64,000 nt of DNA from 4484-232 sp964486555 (GTDB taxonomy: Bacteria; Thermotogota; Thermotogae; Thermotogales; Thermotogaceae), in the NCBI GenBank assembly GCA_964486555.1, contig CAZANP010000001.1, forward strand, positions 1 to 64,000. The letters are read 5' to 3'. The notes beneath the pieces are model-generated. The model had not been told where the DNA came from, made no database searches, and saw only the letters and a list, made by a program, of their open reading frames with translations. Of this stretch, positions 58,790 to 64,000 are shown piece after piece. A program made the position numbers and the translations under genes. The number at the start of each line of letters is the position of its first letter. Positions within the stretch are counted from its first letter, which is position 1.

Positions 58790-59827
58790 ATGAGAGCTTT
58801 GATCAAGGAAAGATCGGAAGAGAACCTGAAGCTTAAAGAAATAGAGTTCAACCCTTCCTTAGGTCCTCACGACGTTCTGGTTCGTGTTAGAAGAGCTTCC
58901 ATATGTGGTTCTGATGTACACATATACAAGTGGGAGGAATGGATCAGAAACAGAATGAAACTTCCAAGGATAATAGGTCATGAGTACACTGGTGAGGTTA
59001 TGAAGACTGGAGAGTTGGTCACAAGAGTTAAAGAAGGAGACTTGGTAGCGTCCGAAACCCATATACCATGTGGTCATTGTTACCAGTGTTTAACCGGTAG
59101 AATGCACATATGCAAAAACATGAAGATCCTGGGATTCGATATAGACGGAGCATTTGCGGACTACGTGGTCGTTCCAGAGGTGGTACTTTGGAAACTTTCA
59201 GAAGGTATCGAACCAGAATACGCCTCCGTCATGGAACCTTTGGGGAATGCCGTTCATACCGCTCTTGTCACCAACCTTTCTGGAAAAACGGTTTTGATAA
59301 CGGGTGCCGGGCCCATAGGTCTCATGGCGATAGAGGTTGCTCGAGTCTCTGGAGCGTCCTTCATCATCGTCTCTGAAGTTAAAGATTACAGGATAAAGCT
59401 CGCCAGAGAGATAGGAGCAGATGTGGTGGTGAATCCTCTCGAAGAAGATCTTGTGAAAAGAGTTATGAAGGAGACGAACGGTGAAGGAGTTGATGTTTTC
59501 TTAGAGATGTCAGGAAAGCAAAGTGCCCTTATAGAAGGTCTCAGATCTCTAACCAACGGAGGTGTGGCATCCCTCCTTGGTATATTCGAAGGTGATATTA
59601 CTCTGAATCTAGACAATCTAGTGATCTTCAAAGGTATCACCGTGTACGGTATAACTGGAAGAAAGATGTTTGAAACGTGGAGAATCGTTGATCAACTTCT
59701 GAAAAGCAAAAAGCTGGACCTTTCCAAGATCGTAACACACGTTCTGGATTTCGAAAAATGGGAAAAGGGATTCGAACTGATGGTGAAGGGAGAATGCGGA
59801 AAGGTTGTTTTGAAAATAAACGATTGA
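58790..59827 (+). CDS. tdh: L-threonine 3-dehydrogenase, zinc alcohol dehydrogenase type
   Basis: 345 residues. Catalytic zinc ligands are C38 in CGSDVHIYKW and HE in IIGHEYTGEV; four structural-zinc cysteines lie in PCGHCYQCLTGRMHICK. The NAD Rossmann motif is ITGAGPIGLMAIEVAR near residue 170. Oxidises threonine to 2-amino-3-ketobutyrate, which the kbl product cleaves. The ATG follows AAAGGAGGTAATG. The pairing with kbl makes the assignment stronger than sequence alone. Confidence 0.92.
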   Translation: MRALIKERSEENLKLKEIEFNPSLGPHDVLVRVRRASICGSDVHIYKWEEWIRNRMKLPRIIGHEYTGEVMKTGELVTRVKEGDLVASETHIPCGHCYQCLTGRMHICKNMKILGFDIDGAFADYVVVPEVVLWKLSEGIEPEYASVMEPLGNAVHTALVTNLSGKTVLITGAGPIGLMAIEVARVSGASFIIVSEVKDYRIKLAREIGADVVVNPLEEDLVKRVMKETNGEGVDVFLEMSGKQSALIEGLRSLTNGGVASLLGIFEGDITLNLDNLVIFKGITVYGITGRKMFETWRIVDQLLKSKKLDLSKIVTHVLDFEKWEKGFELMVKGECGKVVLKIND

Positions 59828-59839
59828 GGAGGTGGGACC

Positions 59840-61021
59840 TTGTTCGATTACAGTGTCTTCGTGAAAGAAATGGAGGAACTTAAGGAGCAGGGGTTGTACG
59901 TATACATAAGAACTCTGGAGGGACCTCAAGGATCATGGTTGACCATAGGCGGCAGAAAGGTTTTGAACATGTGTTCCAACAACTATCTAGGTTTTGCCAA
60001 CGAACCACGTCTCAAGGAAGCGGCCAAAAAAGCTATAGATGAGTGGGGTGTTGGACCAGGAGCTGTTAGAACGATAGCTGGTACTTTGAAAATCCATGAA
60101 GAGCTTGAAAAAGCGCTCGCCGAGTTCAAAAAAGTAGAGGCCGTTCTCTTCCTCCAGACCGGTTTCATAGCGAACCAGGCTGTTATACCCGCAATCGTTG
60201 GAGCAGGAGATGCGATTCTATCCGACGAGCTGAACCATGCCAGCATAATAGATGGTGTGCGACTGTCCAAAGCTGAGAGGTACATCTGGAAGCACAGAGA
60301 CGTTAAAGATCTCGAGGAGAAACTGAAAGAGGCGACTGAGAAAGGCGCAAGAAGAAAACTAATAATAACCGATGGTGTCTTCAGCATGGATGGAGACCTT
60401 GCACCCCTCCCTGAAATTGTGGAACTTGCCGAAAAGTACGATGCTATGGTCATGGTGGATGATGCACATGGTGAAGGAGTTTTGGGAGAGGCAGGAAGAG
60501 GGATTGTGGATCACTTTGGGCTCCATGGAAGGGTGGATATAGAGATAGGGACGTTATCTAAAGCTTTTGGAGTTGTTGGTGGATACGTTGCCGGTAAAAA
60601 GGAACTCATAGATTATTTGAAGCAGAAAGCAAGACCGTTCTTGTTCAGCACACCGTTGTCACCAGCCGATACAGCCGCATCTTTGGAAGCCGTGAAGATA
60701 TTGATGGAGTCTGGAGATCGAGTGAAGAAACTGTGGGACAACGCAAGGTATTTCAAAGAAAACATGAAAAAGTTGGGATTCGATCTTGGAGTAAGTGAGA
60801 CACCTATTACACCTGTAATGCTCTATGATGCAAAGGTCGCTACCGAGTTCAGTAAGAGGTTGTTGGAAGAGGGTGTGTTTGCTCAAGCAATAGGTTATCC
60901 GACGGTTCCCAAGGGGAAGGCTCGAATAAGGGTCATGATAAGCGCCGTTCATACGAAAGAAGATCTCGATTTCGCTATAGAGAAGTTTGAAAAGGTCGGG
61001 AAGGAACTCAACGTGATATGA
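59840..61021 (+). CDS. kbl: 2-amino-3-ketobutyrate CoA ligase (glycine C-acetyltransferase)
   Basis: PLP enzyme of the alpha-oxoamine synthase family, 393 residues, cleaving 2-amino-3-ketobutyrate with CoA to glycine and acetyl-CoA. The PLP lysine is in [16 protein letters not shown] near residue 240, the cofactor motif [14 protein letters not shown] is near residue 205. The TTG start follows GAGGAGGTGG, 12 bases after tdh. Relatives such as BioF and serine palmitoyltransferase share the fold; the tdh neighbour decides. It ends before a bidirectional terminator. Confidence 0.92.
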   Translation: MFDYSVFVKEMEELKEQGLYVYIRTLEGPQGSWLTIGGRKVLNMCSNNYLGFANEPRLKEAAKKAIDEWGVGPGAVRTIAGTLKIHEELEKALAEFKKVEAVLFLQTGFIANQAVIPAIVGAGDAILSDELNHASIIDGVRLSKAERYIWKHRDVKDLEEKLKEATEKGARRKLIITDGVFSMDGDLAPLPEIVELAEKYDAMVMVDDAHGEGVLGEAGRGIVDHFGLHGRVDIEIGTLSKAFGVVGGYVAGKKELIDYLKQKARPFLFSTPLSPADTAASLEAVKILMESGDRVKKLWDNARYFKENMKKLGFDLGVSETPITPVMLYDAKVATEFSKRLLEEGVFAQAIGYPTVPKGKARIRVMISAVHTKEDLDFAIEKFEKVGKELNVI

Positions 61022-61028
61022 GGAAAAA

Positions 61029-61052
61029 GGCATGGCCCCTAAGGGCCATGCC
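61029..61052. terminator. Bidirectional terminator between kbl and uraA
   Basis: GGCATGGCCC pairs perfectly with GGGCCATGCC around CTAA. Five A before the left arm give a T tract on the minus strand for uraA; TTCATTCC follows on the plus strand. Confidence 0.9.
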
Positions 61053-61053
61053 T

Positions 61054-62361
61054 TCATTCCTCGGAGGCCCTGGTGAGGGTGAATATGGCGTTCAGGACAA
61101 TTCCAACGATCGCTGCGAGCCCCAAACCTTCTAGAGAAACGTTACCGATTTCCCATTTCGTTCCACCAAGTCCCAGAACCAACATCACGGATATCACAAC
61201 CAGATTCTTTCCATCCACTTTCACTTTGTTTATTATGAGCGTTTTCATTCCAACGGAGGCTATCATTCCAAAGAGGAGTATCATTATACCTCCCATGACT
61301 GGAACGGGAATGGATCTGACGAAACTTCCCACCTTTGGTATGAACGCGAGGATTATCGCAAATATGGCGGCGATTCTCATAACGACAGGATTGAAAACCT
61401 TGGTCAATGCGAGAACACCGGTGTTTTCACTGTAGGTCGTGTTGGCAGGTCCCCCCAGAATCCCCGCAACCGATGTCGCAATACCGTCACCAATTAAGGT
61501 CCTATGTACTCCAGGATCTTCATAGAATTTCTTTCCAACAACAGCGGAAACTGCGAATATATCTCCAAAATGTTCTATGGCAGGAGCCACTGCAACCGGC
61601 ACTATCACAGAGGCGGCATAGGCTGAAAATTTTGGGAGGTAGAATTTTGGAACACCCATCCAATTTGCGGTTGTGACACTCGAGAAATCGACTTTTCCTG
61701 AGACTAAGGCAACGACATATCCCGCAATTATCCCCCAAATGACCGGGATCAACCTGTTGTAACCTTTGAAATAGAGTCTTACGATCACAGCGACCGAAAG
61801 AGAAATCAAAGCCAATGTCCAATCCTGACTGGCCATGTTTATGGCAACCGGACTCAATATCAATCCTATAAGAACGATCATGGTACCCGATACAGCTGGT
61901 GGGAAAAGAATCTCAAAACGCTTTATTCCGATGAATTTTATCAAGATACCAAAACCCGTTTTCACGAATCCTGCAAGAACCAATCCTCCCGTCGCAAAAG
62001 CAAGGTAAGGAAGAATGTCCACACCTTGCTGGATCGCATCCTGGATGGTGTTTATCTCGGGATGTTCTGATTGAAGGTAGTGAAGGGTGACAGCTATGAC
62101 GGGAGCTATGTAGGCAAAGCTGGATCCAAGAAATACCGGGACTTTTCCTTTAGTTATTATGTGGAACAGCAGCGTTCCGATACCCGCAGTAAAGAGCGCA
62201 ACGTTCACCGGTATTCCTGTGAGGTACGGTACAAGAACGGTGGCTCCAAACATGGTGAAAGCATGTTGAAGTCCCAAAATCACAAGTCCCATTTTTCCAA
62301 CGTTTTCGCTCAGATCCTTTTGGGGCGCTACTTCGAGGTACTGAGATTTCGTCTCAGCCAT
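61054..62361 (-). CDS. uraA: Uracil/xanthine permease (UraA/NCS2 family)
   Basis: 435-residue transporter with about 14 membrane segments. The NCS2 signature regions are LGLQHAFTMFGATVLVPYLTG (starts LGLQHAFTMFGA) near residue 30, PAIEHFGDIFAVSAVVGKKF near residue 240 and GGPANTTYSENTGVLALTKV near residue 285, with the conserved Glu in PAIEHFGD. The ATG at 62361 follows GGAGGTGG. Uracil is the likely substrate because upp is nearby; xanthine cannot be excluded. Confidence 0.93.
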   Translation of the reverse strand: MAETKSQYLEVAPQKDLSENVGKMGLVILGLQHAFTMFGATVLVPYLTGIPVNVALFTAGIGTLLFHIITKGKVPVFLGSSFAYIAPVIAVTLHYLQSEHPEINTIQDAIQQGVDILPYLAFATGGLVLAGFVKTGFGILIKFIGIKRFEILFPPAVSGTMIVLIGLILSPVAINMASQDWTLALISLSVAVIVRLYFKGYNRLIPVIWGIIAGYVVALVSGKVDFSSVTTANWMGVPKFYLPKFSAYAASVIVPVAVAPAIEHFGDIFAVSAVVGKKFYEDPGVHRTLIGDGIATSVAGILGGPANTTYSENTGVLALTKVFNPVVMRIAAIFAIILAFIPKVGSFVRSIPVPVMGGIMILLFGMIASVGMKTLIINKVKVDGKNLVVISVMLVLGLGGTKWEIGNVSLEGLGLAAIVGIVLNAIFTLTRASEE

Positions 62362-62589
62362 TTTACCACCTCCGCACTCTGATTTTTCCAGATTGCACTC
62401 CAACATACCCTTTCGCTGTTGATGACAGCGAAAGATATTCTTTTAAATTCTCTGGACTTGGGGATCAACGATGAGAGGACCTGCAGGACGTGAACTTCTC
62501 TTGGGGGTTATCGTTTCTTTTGACTTGGCAATTTCTTTCCGTATTCTACCAATTTTGTCTTTTTTTTCAAAATATGTTTTCATACAAAG
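62362..62589. promoter_or_regulatory. Divergent leader region of uraA and the ABC operon
   Basis: Read on the minus strand, AGTCCAGAGAATTT (62445-62458) matches 10 bases of the PyrR RNA-binding loop (ARUCCNGNGAGGYU), followed by a perfect 10-bp hairpin (CTTTCGCTGT with ACAGCGAAAG, 62410-62434). No T tract follows the hairpin, so classical attenuation is not evident. On the plus strand TATATT at 62593 may be a -10 element for the ABC gene. The rest is AT-rich without a gene. Confidence 0.4.
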
Positions 62590-62622
62590 GTGTATATTAG
62601 TAAAGGGGTGAAATTTACGACA

Positions 62623-63315
62623 ATGAAGGAAGAGATGATCGTTGTCGCAACGAATTTAAGAAAAATTTACGGAAAGGGAAAAAAGCAAGTGGAAGCTCTG
62701 AAGGGATTGAACTTGGAGATAAGAAAAGGTGAGTTCGTTGCCATTCTGGGACCCTCCGGATCTGGTAAGACGACTCTCCTCAACTGCCTCTCGGGGATAG
62801 ATGTTCCAACGGAAGGGGAGGTCTATATAGATCAAAAGGCCCTTCACACCATGAGTGAAGATGAGAAGACCATTTTCAGAGCAAGGATGATGGGTTTTGT
62901 GTTTCAATTCTTCAATTTGATCCCGGTTCTCACAGCTGTTGAAAACGTGGAGCTTCCTTTGATGATCCTTGGTATGAGAAACGGTGTGCGAGAGAAAGCC
63001 TTGAGTATGTTGGAGAAACTTGGAATGAAAGAAAAGGCCAACCGTTTTCCCAGTGAGCTCTCAGGTGGAGAGCAGCAAAGAGTCGCCATCGCAAGAGCCT
63101 TGGTACATTCGCCTAAGATCGTTTGGGCCGATGAGCCGACAGGAGCTTTGGATACCAGAACGGGAGAGATGATAGTGAACCTCCTTGTCAAGTTAAAGGA
63201 GGATACCAACACGACTCTCGTGGTGGTTACACACGATGAGAGAATAGCGAAAAAAGCAGATAGAGTCCTCTTCATAGAAGATGGAAAAATAGTTGGTGAA
63301 AGGAGGAAAGAATGA
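62623..63315 (+). CDS. ABC transporter ATP-binding protein (LolD/MacB type)
   Basis: 230-residue ATPase. Walker A is GPSGSGKTTLLNCLSG, the signature is LSGGEQQRVAIARALVH and Walker B is IVWADEPTGALD. The FQFFNLIPVLTAVENVELP segment is typical of LolD/MacB-type ATPases, which work with FtsX-like permeases. I start at the ATG 62623 (MKEEMIVV), though the spacing from AAAGGGGTG is long and GTG 62608 is possible. A lipoprotein-like BMP gene overlaps its stop, so the system likely continues past the window with permeases. Confidence 0.9.
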   Translation: MKEEMIVVATNLRKIYGKGKKQVEALKGLNLEIRKGEFVAILGPSGSGKTTLLNCLSGIDVPTEGEVYIDQKALHTMSEDEKTIFRARMMGFVFQFFNLIPVLTAVENVELPLMILGMRNGVREKALSMLEKLGMKEKANRFPSELSGGEQQRVAIARALVHSPKIVWADEPTGALDTRTGEMIVNLLVKLKEDTNTTLVVVTHDERIAKKADRVLFIEDGKIVGERRKE

Positions 63316-64000
63316 TGAGAAAGCTTGTTGTTATCCTTTCGATCTTGATCTCCTTGGTCGTTCTAGGAGAACTGAAAGTGGCGCTTCTTGTCAACGGAAC
63401 GCTCGGAGATGGCTCCTTCTTCGATCTTGCCGCAGAAGGGGTTAAGAAAGCGGAAAAGGACTTCGATTTGAGTGTGAAAATAATAGAGATGTTCCATAAT
63501 CCCTCTATATGGGAGCCAACCCTCAAAGACGTTGCAGATTCTGATTACGATGTCGTAATAGTTGGCACATGGCAGATGGCCAAGATTCTTGAGAAAGTAG
63601 CTCCCCTTCATCCGGAGAAGAAGTTCATCCTCTTCGATGCAGCTGTTGACTACAGCAAAGGGAACCTTGGAAACGTCTACTCCATCCTCTACAAACAGAA
63701 TGAGGGATCTTTTCTCGTGGGGGCGTTGGCTTCTCTGCTAACGACATCAGGAATTGAAAAAACTGATCCAGAACCCTTAATAGGTTTTCTTGGGGGTATG
63801 GACACGCCAACGATCAACGATTTTCTAGTTGGTTACATACAAGGCGCAAAGTACGTGAACCCGGATGTGAAAGTTCTGATAATGTACGCAGGGGTTTTCC
63901 ACGATCCAGCCAAAGGGAAAGAAATGGGACTTGTGATGTACAAAATGGGAGCAGATATCGTATTCAACGTTGCTGGAATAACGGGAATAGGATTGCTTGA
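63312..64000 (+). CDS. BMP-family substrate-binding protein, truncated at window end
   Basis: The frame is open to the window end (about 229 residues). The signal is MMRKLVVILSILISLVVLG. The body fits the basic membrane protein (BMP/PnrA/TmpC) family, which binds nucleosides or purines: LVNGTLGDGSFFDLAAEGVK near residue 28, LVGALASLLT, IGFLGGMDTPTINDFLVGYI near residue 157 and ADIVFNVAGITGIGLLE at the cut. No lipobox Cys is seen. BMP proteins normally serve RbsA-type ATPases, so the LolD-type partner is unusual. Overlaps the ATPase by ATGA. Confidence 0.85.
   Translation, partial: MMRKLVVILSILISLVVLGELKVALLVNGTLGDGSFFDLAAEGVKKAEKDFDLSVKIIEMFHNPSIWEPTLKDVADSDYDVVIVGTWQMAKILEKVAPLHPEKKFILFDAAVDYSKGNLGNVYSILYKQNEGSFLVGALASLLTTSGIEKTDPEPLIGFLGGMDTPTINDFLVGYIQGAKYVNPDVKVLIMYAGVFHDPAKGKEMGLVMYKMGADIVFNVAGITGIGLL

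Overview
The window is a piece of a hyperthermophilic Thermotogales chromosome, almost certainly genus Thermotoga, from a draft assembly (two runs of exactly 100 N). The signs are SpeE, SpeD, Upp and DNA glycosylase sequences that look like T. maritima versions as I remember them, frequent TTG and GTG starts behind strong AGGAGG ribosome-binding sites, charged proteins, tight operons with ATGA overlaps, and an origin with the 12-base DnaA boxes reported for T. maritima. The species cannot be fixed by eye. The xylose isomerase looks clearly more divergent from the T. maritima/T. neapolitana enzyme than the housekeeping genes do.

Region 1 (1-18364, all + strand) is a carbohydrate island for acidic xylan or related oligosaccharides. 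A family-5 solute-binding protein and complete oligopeptide-type ABC transporter lead into a GH4 glycosidase (CHSV motif) and a LacI repressor. Then come xylose isomerase, xylulokinase, an IclR regulator and a ROK repressor. A MalEFG-type transporter without its own ATPase follows, ending with a second GH4 enzyme (CHGH motif, alpha-glucuronidase-like). Three regulator families sit within about 6 kb.

Region 2 (18369-22663, +) starts with a fluoride riboswitch fused to a terminator. It lies before an operon with a duplicated Cys/His (CxxC-CxxH) protein, a MoxR ATPase, a DUF58 protein and a TgpA-like membrane protein without a transglutaminase core. No known fluoride exporter is in the operon. 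Region 3 (22717-24688, +) is a self-contained polyamine cassette: a sigma-70 promoter with two matching operators, a cupin-type regulator, speD and speE.

Region 4 (24684-33947, - strand) has a chemoreceptor broken by assembly gaps, the DUF177-rpmF-plsX-glmS-rsfS operon, a 550-base intergenic region that I call oriC, and a DUF2089/DUF4097 envelope-related operon. Region 5 (34095-43297, mixed) carries ispF, a DapA-family aldolase, a MobB-FeS protein, a RarA-macrodomain fusion, galE, a DtxR-like regulator, a family-4 uracil-DNA glycosylase, a FliJ-like protein and tldD/pmbA. Region 6 (43324-50439, -) is an envelope-polysaccharide operon led by pyrG. Region 7 (50567-61021, +) has an adenosine-kinase-family protein, an M28-like peptidase, cysS, glyA, upp, rnr, a THEP1 NTPase and the threonine-degradation pair tdh-kbl. 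The window ends with uraA (-) and the start of an ABC/BMP-lipoprotein system (+).

The most unusual item is the fluoride-riboswitch operon without a known exporter. The best-supported structural landmark is oriC.
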